A DNA stretch of 64,000 nt from Hyaloperonospora brassicae. Its lineage: Eukaryota > Oomycota > Peronosporomycetes > Peronosporales > Peronosporaceae. Numbering within the stretch: position 1 is the stretch's first letter; each line of letters starts with the position of its first letter. This document shows, piece by piece, positions 34,411-47,298 of the stretch. Location of the stretch: positions 230,821-294,820 of the forward strand of contig CANTFL010001216.1 in assembly GCA_947650285.1 (NCBI GenBank). Direction: 5' to 3'. The translations under genes and the position numbers were made by a program. The notes beneath the pieces are model-generated. The model had not been told where the DNA came from and searched no databases. It saw only the letters and a list, made by a program, of their open reading frames with translations.

Positions 34411-34610
34411 TGTCCTCGCTTTACCATGGTATCGGTATCGCTACCATAATTCACCTCCACATCGATGCCGAGGTAGGAAGAGAGAGTCGAGGACTCATGG
34501 GGTGGCGATGCCATGGTGTTTCGTGTTTTGCCAACCGTAAGGTTAAAGCGCACACCCACCGTCCTTTTCGAGAAAAGAATTCGATTGACATTTTGTGGAA
34601 ACTTCAGTCT

Positions 34611-34622
34611 GGTGGGGCAGGG
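34611..34622 (+). promoter_or_regulatory. Polypurine tract of element 2
   Basis: GGTGGGGCAGGG lies directly against the 3' LTR start TGTAAC. This is the expected place and composition for the plus-strand primer of reverse transcription. Confidence 0.6.
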
Positions 34623-35151
34623 TGTAACGGTGTTACACGTCGACTGTTAGTCGACAATAGGTGTGGTGCACACAAGGCATGGGTCCCCTTTAAAGTAATT
34701 TAGAACACAGTATCAAGTGTTGAAGACTGATGTCTGTCAACCATTGATTACGAGATCTTTTAAGAGGTTTATTTAAGACATTAGCGAGTAGGTTAATTAC
34801 TTTGTTCTAAGGTGTTCTTTTATGTTAAAAGAAGAAATAAAATTCAGTTCCCATTTTGATCCGATAGACACGTGCCTCTTTAAGGCGTCTTGTGATCGTT
34901 AAGGAGGTAGCAACGCCTTGTTAAGGCAGCTACTCCTTGTGCACTGTGCGTTTGATTCTTTGAATCGTTTGGCCCCCCTGGAACAGGGACCGTAAGCTCT
35001 CTGAGCTTGTTAACTCTTTGAGTCAAGTTCTTTGAACCACCCTTTAGCTCTCGGAGCTGTTGACTGTTTGAGTCGGGTTCTCTGAACCTTAAGTTGATCA
35101 TTGAGCGTTTAAGTCTTCCTCTGACTTAAGGAGCTGTGTAGCTCCGCTACA
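34623..35151 (+). repeat. 3' LTR of element 2
   Basis: Partner of 27461-27989 with six differences in 529 positions and intact TG...CA ends. It is followed by the second GTTAC copy (35152-35156). Confidence 0.93.
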
Positions 35152-35156
35152 GTTAC
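35152..35156. repeat. Target-site duplication GTTAC, right copy
   Basis: Matches 27456-27460 exactly and brackets element 2. Confidence 0.9.
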
Positions 35157-38100
35157 TGAGCTCTAAATAAGCATCCATTTGACTTTTCAGATATTGATCG
35201 GAAAGAAATAACATATAATGCATAAGGCGTCAATCTTAGGTTGTGGGGAATCTTTTGGTAACGGGCGCCGTATTATAATACAGCCCATGATATGATCAGT
35301 CTTTTTCTTAGTGTCTTAAACATCTTCCATACCATTAGATCTAGTGAGCATTGGCCAAAATCATTATTGATGTGACGAAGAATCCCTCAAAAAGTTGACA
35401 TGGTCCCGGTTACAACGCAGTGAGCCCGTCATATGTCATTCCATCCAGTAATGTCATTGTGAACATTTTCATAACGGGTAATATTCTCATATATTTGCCT
35501 TTTAGAAGTAACTTTCACAGACACTCAACCAATTGGTGACACAGGTTATGCTATAATCCACATAAACCACCAGTTGCTGCTAGATGAGCGCAATGAGTGA
35601 TGAGCGAGTCTCTACATTTGAAGTTTAAATTACTATATTTTCATATGCTCAAAAGAATTAATCAGGAGATGTAACTATATCTACAACAGTTCTACTTCTT
35701 CCTTCTTCCAAAGCGTTGTCGTTTGGAAGACTTGCCTCTTCCTCTATACGTATTGTGTCAGTACAAGCGGAAGTTGACCGATTACACCGGGCGTTTACAA
35801 GAAAGCGAGTATGTAAAGCTCAGCGGATCAGCTGTTTTCGAGAGAGATTCGACTGAGCATGTGGCACAATGACGATACATTAATTATCGACGCTACCCTA
35901 GCGGAATAAGGGGTCCAATTGATCGAATATATTGGGGGCTACTATGATTCCGCGTGCGAACTGTAGTCTCAACTTATATACCCTTCGACAATGCATATCG
36001 CACTCTCCCGGTTGACTCAATTCGATTACGTTCTTCATTGAAGATAGAAGTAGGTGCAGCCGCGAGATAACTCATCGCGGATAGCATTTTCTTGGATGGC
36101 GCACTTGTATAGATGCCTCGACCGACCTTTGAAATGGCAGTAATTGTGAGCGTTTGTGAGGTCGCCGACATGATTTCTCAGCCCTTGGTACTTCGTCAGT
36201 CTGTTGCTATTGCGTGCCTCTTATGTCAGACCGCAGTGGATGTTAGCTCAATAATCGCTATTGAAGCCTAAAAAAGCGATCCGGGGGTGAAACTTGTGAA
36301 GCGATGCAGCACGAGTATGCTTATCTGGAGGTCACAAAACCTGCACGAAAAAGAATCGGTTGAGCTTCTTAGATGAAGTACAGGTCTGTACCAATGTATT
36401 GCCAGTGAAAGTAAGATTAACCGAAATCATTGTAGAAAATAGCTTACGTTGATGAGGTTGAAAAATATTCTACATAAAGGTTTTATATCTACGCTTGCCA
36501 CGTTGCCTTTCCTGTCCATCTGTTCATTCGATGAACGAAATACCTTTTTACGTTGGTTTTACCAATTGTATGCCTATATATGCAAGCCAGGATCTGACAG
36601 CCGCTCTTGCCACGTATTTTGACGTGTGCCAAAACTCCCTCTTTTGATCACCTTTTCCAACACTCATAACAGTTTCACCACAAATAGTGGCTTCGCGGAT
36701 CTAGATTTATAGCTGATCTCAGATACCGATAATCCGAATGTACGAATCCCCTCGTACTGGTTCCGGTAAATGTTCAGACAACTGGACTCATCCGTAAAGT
36801 AAAAGTAAAAAAAGCAATCAGCGATAAGATATGATGATGATAGAGATAGTGCCTTCCTGTGAGTCCGAACGTATTACGTGTCCAGCTTTTACAACACATT
36901 GGCTGCTATCATTGCGCCCATTCGACGTCATTGCTGTAATGGATTAATTCTTGTTAGCGGTCACAATCCTCGTACATATCGATTTATTTGTGAGTATGCT
37001 GTGATCATGGAATGTGACAGTGAGTAGCTATAGCGAATCACATAGCATGTTTACTTGCAACAGCAAAGACAATAAGCTATATCGGTTGACAAAAAATATT
37101 GTAGGTAGTATAACTACTTACTTTGTCCTCTTCATCTCCACAAAGTCGCAAATAGCGAACAATCTATGAGACTACGAACGTTTTTCTTTGGGATGCACTC
37201 ATCGAGGGTACCTTTATTCGTTGGTCGAACTACTACAGCTTTTCATTGAGAGGAAAAGGTCTGTTAAAACGTTTTAGGCAAGATGCCATCATCAAAGGTG
37301 CACCGATAATACAGAAATTATAGACACGGAGTACGTCCAACATAAAGACGTAACCTCAATTGCATTAAAATACCACCAAAGAAAGGGATGGCGACGCAAG
37401 ATTAAAGGGAAGTTTAAGAAGTGCTTGAGGGGTCTTTAGAATCGCCAATCCATATATCAGGGCTTAAAATATAACAGGAAGCTTAGGTGCAAATTAGCAA
37501 TCTCTGGCCGTCCATATACTGGAATTATTTGAGTGTTTTACTTAGACGCTTGGTGCAGCCGACTAGCCGCTCAGTTGGAAAATCATGCTATTGCATTATG
37601 CTTGTATTTATCCTGAGAAGCTACAAGGTTCGCATCAAATCATTTAGAACGTCACAGGCGTCCCATGTAAGAGTCCGCAGCATCTACATATTGAGGAAAT
37701 AGCAATATTGCAAGTTGTAAAAACTTTCGAGCAATATCACGCGAGGACGATTTTTGAGGCTAGATTCAAAGATAACCGAAATAGACCCCTAGTAGTCGTA
37801 GGTGCTTGTGTATTTGCGCTTTGAAGGCTCTAGGAAAGTATAATTCGCATGAAGAACCTTTTGATCAGCTTGAATAAAAGCTCTAGTAAAATACCAACGT
37901 TACAAATCATTGTGGTTCCTCACGTCACAATTTAAACTTAATGCGGGAAGGTGAGCTAGCCATAAAACGGCAGCGAGTATGGCATGGAAGAGGTGGTGCC
38001 CATCTCGAAAAAGAACGAATGAACGTATACAGGGTAACTGGCTCGTGGCATGTGTAACCGCCGATACGACAATTGCGGGCTTGAAAAGGGAGGTGGAACG

Positions 38101-38974
38101 TTTCTTACTCCATCAGTAAAAATTCGTCTACAAAGTCCAGTCCGTTCAAAGCACGTATTACATACTCAGACCGCGACAGTATGTGTCGTCAAAGAATCGA
38201 GCACTGGCCGATTGTCGCGGTCCCATTTGGTTTTCCGTCGTTTCGGTCGAGAAGAAACTTCAAAAGTAGTGAAGGGTTCTACAAAGCCTACTTAAAGTAA
38301 AAAAAGACCCAAATAAACCGTAAGTAGGCCATGAAGATGAAAACTTGCGTCTTGTATCCGTTGTAAGAAGTAAAAAAAGACGCTTCGTCCGTTAAGATGT
38401 ATATGGTACACAGTGACGCTCCAAAAATCTGAGTTACAATGAACAAATATGAATTGCAATCAGTAGCCCCTCAGATAAAACGTATCACTTTTGTCATCGA
38501 ATACTGCCTGCCGATGAAAATTGAAACGTCATGGTATTTAATGATGTTAAGGCGGAGGCGGAGGCGGAGATCGAGAAGCAGCCATGCGCATCCACTCTCA
38601 TCGTGTGTGAATACAATTGTAAAAAGTCTGGCGAAAGGTGTTTGGATAGAATCAGCGTTTAGCATATAGCCGTAAATTACATCAAAGTTCTATTGATTAA
38701 GAAATTGCACTTCCTAATTTATCATCCGTACTTCAGTTAATTAAACTGTAGCAAAGCGATCACAACATTTGACCGTCGATTTGGGCTTGAAAACGCACAG
38801 ATCGCCAGCGTCAGAAGTCCGAAATGGGATCTGATTACGGGATATGAGCTGGAACAGGTGGCTCACCATCGTGCTTCCAAACGTACCAGATCGAGAGATC
38901 ATTGGCGGCAAGTATGGTAAAAGCGGTTTATTCTAGTATAATTCGGTAATCTAAGACATATATCAGCTGATATC
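35157..38974. other. AT-rich intergenic DNA, no gene recognised
   Basis: Only short, domain-free frames were seen (for example 35974-36171, 37487-37702, 38050-38295). A stretch near 35525-35620 (CTCAACCAATTGGTGACAC ... CAGTTGCTGCTAG) weakly resembles part of the repeats at 49711 and 53703 (AACCAATTG ... CACTGCTAG), so LTR debris is likely. A GGAGGC hexamer run lies at about 38553-38572. Confidence 0.4.
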
Positions 38975-39826
38975 GCAACCCCAACCAAAGATCGCGAGCC
39001 CAACCAGAGATCGCGACCCCAACCAGAGATCGCGACCCTAACAAGAGATCGCGATTTCGACTAGAGAACGCGATCCGATTTGAGATCACGAGATCGACCA
39101 GAGATCTCAAATCTAGAGCCAGCTGCGTACAAATCGAATGTGAAACACGCCCAGCTATAAGAGAGGACGTACTTAGTACGGTTCACATAGGTACAAGGGG
39201 ACGATCTTCTGGAAAGCGAGACATGTGGCCCCGGATGATTTTCATACAGATAGTCCTATCGATTTGCTAGTCTTGGGGTTGATTGGTTACAATTAAAAAG
39301 AGTTCAATATGTTTATAAGTATACATGTCGACTTCTCCTCCAAATTGGATTACTGGCTACCCGACGTCCGTAAAAGTAAAGTATTTAAGCCAAGTGATAT
39401 CCCTGGATGTTGTGGCTAGGGATCAAGGAATATCAAACAAAATCCCAACTTCGATTAGACGCAGCAAACAAATAAAGGCAACGGTGCAAGATCGCCAGAC
39501 GGCTCGAGTGGTCAGAAGGCTTGCGAATCAAGTATAGACTTTGAAAAGTCAATCTTGTAGAGATCAAGGTGACTAATATAGAGCATATTACTAGTACACC
39601 CGAAATCGTGTGAAAGGTTCCACTCGATATCCCCAATCCCAAAGACGGTCAAGTTCGGCCTAGACTCGAGTTTACATGGAATGGTGCAACCCACTCTACC
39701 GACGGCTACACAAGTTGAGCAATTCTTAAAAAACGTAATGGGAGTGCCTACTCCGTTACTTGGTCGTCCGGGCGCCAGTGGAGAGTTTAGATCAACTCTT
39801 CAAACGAGCGATCGCCACTTCAGCAA
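38975..39826 (-). repeat. Reversed, diverged LTR-A copy
   Basis: The reverse complement of the right end (GAAGTGGCGATCGCTC ... CCACTGGCGCCCGGACGACC) matches the start of the LTR-A copies. Further in, GATATCACTTGGCTTAAATA and GGAGGAGAAGTCGAC match their middle. The left portion contains a short tandem array. The orientation is opposite to the copies in element 1. No internal element sequence is attached, so it is probably a solo LTR. Confidence 0.75.
38977..39110. repeat. Tandem repeats of about 18 bp (CCAACCAGAGATCGCGAC type)
   Basis: Five to seven units of AACCAGAGATCGCGACC-like sequence decay toward the right (GACCAGAGATCTC). They match in style the GATCGCG arrays in the nested LTR at 9000-9260. 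They belong to the LTR-A relic. Confidence 0.75.
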
Positions 39827-42800
39827 AAAAAAGTGATGTCAAAGATTGACTGTAACATTATCGACCCATCTGGTAGTCGTATGTCATATACTACTGTCTG
39901 GTTTATCGATCGGCGTCCTACAGCTATGCACAACATATATATTTAAAACAAGCTTTCGACATACAAGCCTTCTCATACCAGTCATCGAAAAATTTCCAGC
40001 TCGTAGGGTAGTACGAATAGTATTTCGACATGACGCCATACAAGTTTGATGTATTCCAATAACTGACTCATTGACGTTAATGGAATGCTATAATGGACCA
40101 AATATTATACATGAATAGGCTTTATCGATGCATATGTTGCGATTGTCATTGAGGTAAATTTAAAAACTATTGCAGCCACCAATACCCTCAATTATGCACA
40201 TGAAATTATCAGGTACAAGCGGACGAAACGAATCATATATTGATCTGCTGGCCATGAGGCACAGAACTCCTGAACATCCAGCAACAATTATGATCTGTAG
40301 TAGAATGGTACTTGTGAGGCATGGTAAATATCCGTGCTCTAGATTACACGGAACTAGTCATCATTGTATCTACCATCACTCTTGTCCATCCAATATACAC
40401 GACTGGGATGGTAATGGAAGAGTCGTACCCGCGCTGAGAGGTGAAATCAGAGCGGTACAGATTATCTGTATCAGAAAAAGATGAAATAAAAAGAGCTATA
40501 TCGCCTATCTTACGAGTGTAAGGCTGTGGTCGTGACGTCAAAGTGCACTTAGTCTCTCTAAAAGAAAACCAAGTAGATACGCTTGATGATGCAATAGTAT
40601 ATAAATGTTTTGTAAAAAGTAGATTGAGAGCTTTCGTTTGCATGATGATGGGAACACCTAGCGAGACACACGATTTTGCTGCTGTGATCAAAAATACTGT
40701 TCAACTGGTAGCTTTGAAGGCCTTTCTCGTATATTTTACACTAAAAACATGTTTATGCATCTAGTATTCCACGGAATAAATATACGGTATAAGTCGTTTT
40801 TGAAGATGTACAATCAACGTATGCATTTCTCATTTATTTTTGCGATCATCTACCTTGTCTTTTTATAAATTAGATGTAAATGGTATCATTTCATGTGATT
40901 TTCTGCTTGCAGTTATATAGCGTGGAAGCATGTACAATTGTGTGGCCACGTGTATTGTATATGTCGGGGTATCTTGGGTCAGTCATACTCGTCTCCGACC
41001 CCGTCGTAACGCACAATTCTCTGTTTCGATAGTGAATGAGAGATAGGTGTTAGTTTGCACTAGTGAGATGTATCATTGGTCACTGAACTTTTTGACGAAT
41101 AATGAAAATATAAGTCGAGGATTTATCCGCGTGCTACAGATTTCTGCGGCTCATTACTATGTATATATTTAAAGAATAAACAAGGTTTCAATATGATCAT
41201 TAAGTATATCTACACCTCAATTGCTAACTCGATAATATACCATGTACATCCAAACCATGTGATGACAAAAAGCCGTTTCGTAACACATGTTGTATTTTTG
41301 CGACATAAACGATATGCTAACAAAGCATGAGATTATTTATATCCAAATGCATTGAAAGAATTACATCAAATACATACCAAAAACATGAAATGCGTCACTG
41401 ACGGGGTTGCAAATGTTCTAACACGAAAATACCCAAGATCATGAACATATCGATGATGCTGTTGTATTTCACACGAATGCCAAAGCAAATCATTTCTGAT
41501 CATGAGCTCCGTCGATTCGTGATGTCGATACGTTCATGTACATCTATTTTTATATAGGTTCGTATCGTGCAACTCCTTGATTTGCGAGTTACTATGAGAT
41601 ATGGCCCATATAATAATGTTACACATTTGGTGTTAGTGCAGGTAAATTGACCGTAAAAAGGAATGTATTAGGATGAATATCTAGCGGATTTTGCTCTACA
41701 TTCGATGGATGGAAATTGAAAGAACCGGATTACTCACGCTTATATGCATATCTGCTTCCCTTCACATTGCTATATCGCACCACAAGTTATGGTACTTGAT
41801 AATTGATCCAGATCATCCTTAACATTACGACCACCAACATTACATATCATGAGACGACTCTCACATGCCGCCAGCACAGCACTGTAGGTTTTTTTGCTAT
41901 GGTGCAGTTCCTTCTATTTGTAATCAAGCTGCCTCGAGACTACCTAAGACCACCAAATGAATCTGGAAGTTCTCGAGTATGATGTTTGCAAACCTTACCT
42001 TTTCGTTTTCGTTTTCTTAAGCTGCCTTAACTCGTTGTCGAACTATCATGTTCAGCATTGTAAAGTGAAACTTAGGCACTGACCTCCTTTTTCAATCTTG
42101 ACTTAACGACACCGCTAATAATATAGCTACACGTTATTACAATGTCACAATCGCGTTAAAAGATACAGAAGCAGCTTCGGTTGTCGACTTGACAACACGT
42201 TCCGGTACAGAATGATTACGTCTATGCTCCATGCCATTTTGTGTATAATACATTCATAACAAGCGGTGTATTATACGTGTTATAACAGAAAAAGAAGGCG
42301 CATTGGTGGATACATATGACAGGTCCTAGACACGTGTACAGTAGGTCGTTTAACTATCGCATTTTAGTGCATGTTTTTTGACGACGTAATGTTATTAATA
42401 TGTCTCCATCTCGTGGTATATTTATTTCGATAAATGCTGTTTTTGGTGCATTTGTTCGATCTTTTACTTCCTTGTGATGCATTTTTATTCGATGTATTAT
42501 CTGGTGTACACTCAACTCATCCGAAAGTCAAATGTGCCCCACGTCAATCTTGTTACAATGCTATATTTTCGACGGTTCACAATGCACATCTGCATATTTT
42601 TGGATTATACATGAGCTACTATACTGATTGCATTATTGGATACCGTGGCCGACACGAATAGATTAAAAAAGCGATAGGCTTCTTTACGATCGATGCTGCC
42701 AGCAAATACATGGCCCATATTTTCTGAGCCATGGTAGAACAAGGATGATATCGAGTTTGTATTATAAGCTGAGCACAATGAAACTGTCATCGTTCTGGTT

Positions 42801-43080
42801 ATCATTTAACGTGTGGTGGATCCTACTACTCGTTTCTTCACTGTTACGAAGGCGCCTGTTGCAACGCACACCGTCATTCTCGTAAGAAGGATTTTACGCT
42901 TAACAAAATTGAGCCTACGATCCTCTAGTTATAGACGTCAAATGAAATTGTTCGAGGCCTCCTCCAGTCAACTAGGGCTTGAAGGGAAAAGTCTTTTGTC
43001 ACTTCGAAATTCAATGTAATGAAGAAAACCTCATCGCCAGGGGCATTAATATACAACGACTGTAAAAAAAACAACTTTCG
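39827..43080. other. AT-rich DNA with unassigned short ORFs
   Basis: Two + frames at 40170-40484 and 40543-40764 read protein-like (HDWDGNGRVVPALRGEIRA; SLKENQVDTLDDAIVYK) and could be remains of one gene, but the family is not recognised. The rest (40800-42400 especially) is very AT-rich, and I see nothing in it. Confidence 0.35.
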
Positions 43081-43089
43081 TTTAGAGGC

Positions 43090-44345
43090 ATGCAAGTTAT
43101 CTTGACGTGGCTATATCAGCGGAACTCTCCGCCCGTACTGACCCCAATTTTTTTGACTGTCCGTCCCGTTGTTGAGAAATCACAACAACGTCGGACCCGC
43201 GTCCTGGGGTGGGCTTTTTGGTCGATAGACGGTCTCTACTGGGTTCGAGGCAGTACAGTCATTGGCGTAGTGCCCTGTCTTTTGAAAGATATTGAATTTC
43301 TGCAATCATCTGTACTCTGGAGAACAGGCACCATCACCTTCCACGGAGCAGAGGTCCATTGTTTTGGGCCTCCGGTTTCCTGTCGTCTCACCGGACATGA
43401 GTTACGAAACTGATCTCATCCTGTCTCAATCTAAAGGATTCTTGTTCCACCACCGAGGTCGATTGGTCTTTTGAGATAGTGATTGCACTTCAATCCAAAC
43501 AGGTGGGTCTTGACGGGATAACCTGTACATCTGTGTATCAACACAGTGTTTCTCGTGTTTTGATCTATCGGGCTGGCAATATGCAACTTGTGAGGTATCG
43601 GATGTGCTGCGCGTAAGCGCGCACATCGTGTTTACCCTATCTGAGTTATAATTGGTCATCACGAACACATAACTGGGCTCGTGGCGGCTTAAACGTTTGT
43701 CTGAGCCGAGAATAGAGATTTCACACGACCCAAACGAATATGAGTCATGGAGCTGGAGCCACAAGGTCCAAGTCTTCGCATGTCCACTCGAGTTAGACTG
43801 GGAGAATGAGTCTGCATTACACCGTCGACGATGCGGCAATCTCTTTTGGTGTCGTCCAACTGGACGAACCATCTTAACCGGAAGTCATTCTCGTCTCCTC
43901 TATTCTTGGGTACATCAATCTTCAAGGTTCCGGGTCGACGTACATATATCTACCCGTCATTGCAGCATTAAACTGCTGCTGAATGAACAGCTCTACCTAT
44001 CGAGCACCAAGTTCCCTTAACAGCGCGGCTTGTTAAGATCTTGCTGTCAAAGCAAGACTGCCTTAATCATAATGGCAAAAGATGTAATGTGATAAAAATG
44101 CTGGTAATAGCATGTTATGTGGCCTTTTTCAAGAGACTGTAGCATGCCGATAATGGAGATGTTACTGAGGAAAGAATACATCGTGTACCCGCATTCCACT
44201 CGAGGTCACTCAAATGGAAGTAACTTTCACGCGTGGTGTGTAAGCTTTCTCCCTCATCCAACATGTTCATGCTGGGTGAAACGACCGTGGTCGATGAACG
44301 GACCACGAAGCGGTGCCATGTATAATGATGCCCAGTTAATACCAG
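43090..44345 (-). other. GC-richer block with possible retroelement body
   Basis: Frames occur on both strands (43090-43413 and 43697-44020 on +; 43872-43426, 43925-43689 and 44306-44115 on -). The - frames follow a probable LTR and primer site at 44331-44782, so this could be the decayed start of an LTR element. No diagnostic gag or pol motif was found, so the assignment is tentative. Confidence 0.3.
44331..44345 (-). promoter_or_regulatory. Possible primer-binding site
   Basis: On the - strand TGGTATTAACTGGGC lies five bases after the presumed LTR end. The TGGTAT start resembles initiator-methionine tRNA primer sites. Confidence 0.4.
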
Positions 44346-44350
44346 ATAAC

Positions 44351-44782
44351 TGGTAAGACCTTGTGCCGTAACACTACAAGGGTGTATGTTCCTAAAACTA
44401 CGCGTACAGTGTACGTGCAGAGAAAGTGAACAATCTGAGCAGAGGTTGCTCAGAAGGGAAGAAAAATAAAGCTGTATTGTATTTGATCTAGTGAAACCCC
44501 TATCCTAAACCTTCATCTTACGTACGCTATGTTAAACTACAAGCTATCAATACACAATCCCGCTCTTTTCTCATCGCGCGCGTCTTACAGCAACTGGTGA
44601 TGTATTCTAATGACATCATGTCCTATGTCAATCAATTGTGAAGCAATGCCAAATATACCTCAATAGGTAATGTGCCAACACAATGGATTCGCAAGCGTAC
44701 TATTGTTCCATATTAGCCCATGAGAAAATATTACATTGGTACTTTTTGTGCCAATGGCATGTAAGAGGCTCACCCCGTTACA
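44351..44782 (-). repeat. Probable LTR (minus orientation)
   Basis: Read on -, it starts TGTAACGGGGTGAG at 44782 and ends GTCTTACCA at 44351. That gives TG...CA ends, a length of 432 bp, a common LTR opening and an adjacent primer-like site. No second copy was found in the window, so it is unproven. Confidence 0.5.
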
Positions 44783-44823
44783 CAGGCCCTTTGTACAGCT
44801 CATGTCCGTCGAATAAGCAAACC

Positions 44824-44904
44824 TGCACGATCAAGCCTAAGGACACCGGGCAAAAGTAATTCGACCAAATTCCTTTGCCCGGTGTCCTTAGGCTTGATCG
44901 TGCA
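44824..44904. repeat. Perfect 31-bp inverted repeat with 19-base loop
   Basis: The left arm (44824-44854) begins TGCACGATCAAGCC and ends GACACCGGGCAAA. The right arm (44874-44904) is its exact reverse complement. The 19-base loop lies at 44855-44873. It would form a very stable hairpin in RNA or a cruciform. It lies 42 bases outside the presumed LTR end. Confidence 0.95.
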
Positions 44905-45442
44905 TGTATGCATGCTCATGGCCTTCGAACAACATACTGTATAAGAGCTGCATGTCGTTGAGCAACTGGAGAAAACCCAGTAAATCTTGATACGCCATGT
45001 CCGGATTGTCCAAACTCAAAATACGTTTGGTTTCTTGCCGGCCTCCTCGGAGTCACTTTCAGCGTAACGAGCTTTAATCCTAGCTATCCATATGCATCAT
45101 TTCCCCATTCTTAGGGCAGACACATCGAAACTCAAAGTCATGGGCGGAGTCACAGTGTTTGTATCCCTGTACCGCCCACGCCCTTCTTTCCTTCCACTAC
45201 TCTTGCCTGTGACACCTCAAGCCTGTCCAGACGCCCGCTTATTCCTTTCATTACCGCAAGAAATTTTGATGCGGCGTCACTCCTGGTTCTGTCAGCGTCC
45301 ACCGCATGGACGACACCGTGTATGATCGTATCCATAATATTGTCATGCTCGCTTGTACTTTTGTGGCCGGTGGCTTGAACTGCTGGCGCATGCGCCCATC
45401 ACGCCGTCCGAGGCACTGCCCCTGCGTGTTGCCATGCCATGG

Positions 45443-45642
45443 GCTCATAACCTGTAGAAGGTCACTACGTAACGTAATGACTAACTAGCACACGATCAGA
45501 TGCAAGATAGAGAGTGTTGCTAACTTCGTTATCTCCTTGCTAGCTCATAACCTGTAGAAGGTCACTACGTAACGTAATGACTAACTAGCACACGATCAGA
45601 TGCAAGATAGAGAGTGTTGCTAAGTTCGTTATCTCCTTGCTA
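45443..45642. repeat. Two tandem 100-bp units
   Basis: GCTCATAACCTGTAGAAGG starts at 45443 and again at 45543. The units are identical except for one C/G difference (TAACTTCG versus TAAGTTCG). It is a recent local duplication of non-coding sequence. Confidence 0.95.
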
Positions 45643-46620
45643 GCTATCAGGTCTTCGTAGCTAGAAAGCTCAAAAAATTGAAACTCCTACAATTCTTCGA
45701 CGTTAACACGTATAAACCTATCACATATTCATTCAACTCTCTTTCGACGCCACCTTGAGGCTTACCGTTCAACATATATAACCCCAATGTCAACTTCAGC
45801 GTCCGAGTGGGATCAGGTTGGTTCTTGTGGCCTCGGTAGTCGAATACGCAATCCGCTTGCCCCGAACGCAAGATACTGAGATTCTTCCCCAGAGCACAGT
45901 TGTCAGTTCGGTTGGACTTCCCACGGGACAGTTGCGGCCGCTCTCATCACGCAGCCTGGCAGGGCACGTACCATCGGTCCGTAGAATGTGCGTGGAGATG
46001 GCCCAAACCACTGGGTTTTGTCCGGTGCAATCGTCGCTCGTTTCGGAAGGGCTCACCGCGCGACGGCACAAACAAAACTCGCCCTTCTTCTTCCATCAGC
46101 TGCCAGTGCGCTGAAGAGAAGCTGCCTAGTGCTCGCACACCCCTGGTATAGTTCGGTTGAGCGGGTCTGCGATTCAAGCGAGCCATTCCAAGCTCCTGTT
46201 GAAGCTCGTGACCCAATGCGCGTTCCCGTTTGTAGTGCTCGCTGTAGAGTCTGGGTAGGAGTCTTGATTGTTTCGCTCGTCCCTGGCTGTCCCGAAACCG
46301 CACCCACACCCACCCTCTTGCGATGGTCGTATCCTTCGACAAGCACGTCAAACAGGCGCACGATTGTTCGGTATGTCTTGGCCGCTGCTGCACTTACTGC
46401 CAAGTCGATGTCTCCCACTCGATTTCGCACTCAGGAAAGCCGACCGTAGCCTTCCTGGGGCGCCCAAGCGAGCGGGAGGCATCGGTCTAGAAGCCAGTGC
46501 AGCTGCGCTCCGTCATCGCGCGCAGGTGCAACGGCCTTCTCGACAGATGCCTCCCGCTTGCCCGCAGCCACAGCAATGCGACCGCCATTCAGCCAACGCA
46601 TTGCGACCACCACGCAAAGG

Positions 46621-46694
46621 TGCCGACACCACGTGCCCGTCAACCCCTACGCAGAGTTGCCGACACCACGTGCCCGTCAACCCCTGCGCAGAAT
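46621..46694. repeat. Two tandem 37-bp units
   Basis: TGCCGACACCACGTGCCCG starts at 46621 and 46658. The two units differ at two positions. Confidence 0.9.
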
Positions 46695-47282
46695 AGCCGG
46701 ACCTCACGTCATCCTGTGTGGCGTCGCTCTTACATGACCGGCCGCCCCCTCTCCCCTCTCTCTGGAAGTCACACATACAAGCGGACAAATGTCCCACGAG
46801 CTAGGGTTCGCAGCGAGCGAGTCTTTGCGCCTACCGCAAGGCTGCAAGCCAGAGCAGCGCAATGGCTCTGGTCATCACGATGCTGCATTACTCCTCCGAG
46901 CGCTCTTCATCGATCAGAGGTCGCGTGTCGCAACGATCAACTGACGAAACGAGCCAGTTCCAAATATTGTGCTCCAAGGGACGCGGGGCGTAAAAACGCG
47001 TCTCCTTTCCATCTCTCGCGTTCACTATGCGTCCTTGTCCTATCGATCGTGTGCTCGTCGCGCGATGGCCCACCAGGCGACGACCGGCTGTGCCTTTCTT
47101 CGTTCGTGTCGTACGCTCGTTCGTCGGTCGCGCACGCAAGAGAAGCAAAGCGACCACCCGATGGTCCCGACGGCTCTGGACAGCGGATAGCCGCCGCCCG
47201 CAGCGTGTCGGTTGCCTCGCGCGCCAGCCTCCTCCTCATTTTCCCATTTCCCAGCAACTGCCCAGCAGCTACTACCACCCCA

Positions 47283-47298
47283 CTCTCCATTCACTCAC
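47283..47298 (+). promoter_or_regulatory. Candidate initiator region of the secreted-protein gene
   Basis: A pyrimidine-rich stretch with CTCCATTCACTCACTT ends about 14 bases before the ATG at 47312. CATTCA with flanking pyrimidines resembles the oomycete initiator, which would give a very short leader. Core match only. Confidence 0.3.

Larger units (their letters stand above)
27461..35151 (+). mobile_element. Element 2: 7.7 kb Ty3/gypsy chromovirus-type retrotransposon, defective
   Basis: It has two 529-bp LTRs (27461-27989 and 34623-35151) that differ at six positions, a GTTAC duplication on both sides, a TGG-starting primer site, a purine tract before the 3' LTR, and a gag - protease - RT - RNase H - integrase - chromodomain order on +. 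gag, protease, the RT-RNase H junction and the integrase C-terminus carry stops or frameshifts, so it cannot move on its own. It inserted downstream of the MFS pair without an obvious effect on it. An antisense frame occupies the space between the chromodomain and the 3' LTR. Confidence 0.93.

Noticed and set aside
38977..39110. Regular short repeats that could suggest a CRISPR-like array
   Set aside because: Tandem without unique spacers, in a eukaryotic LTR; ordinary minisatellite.
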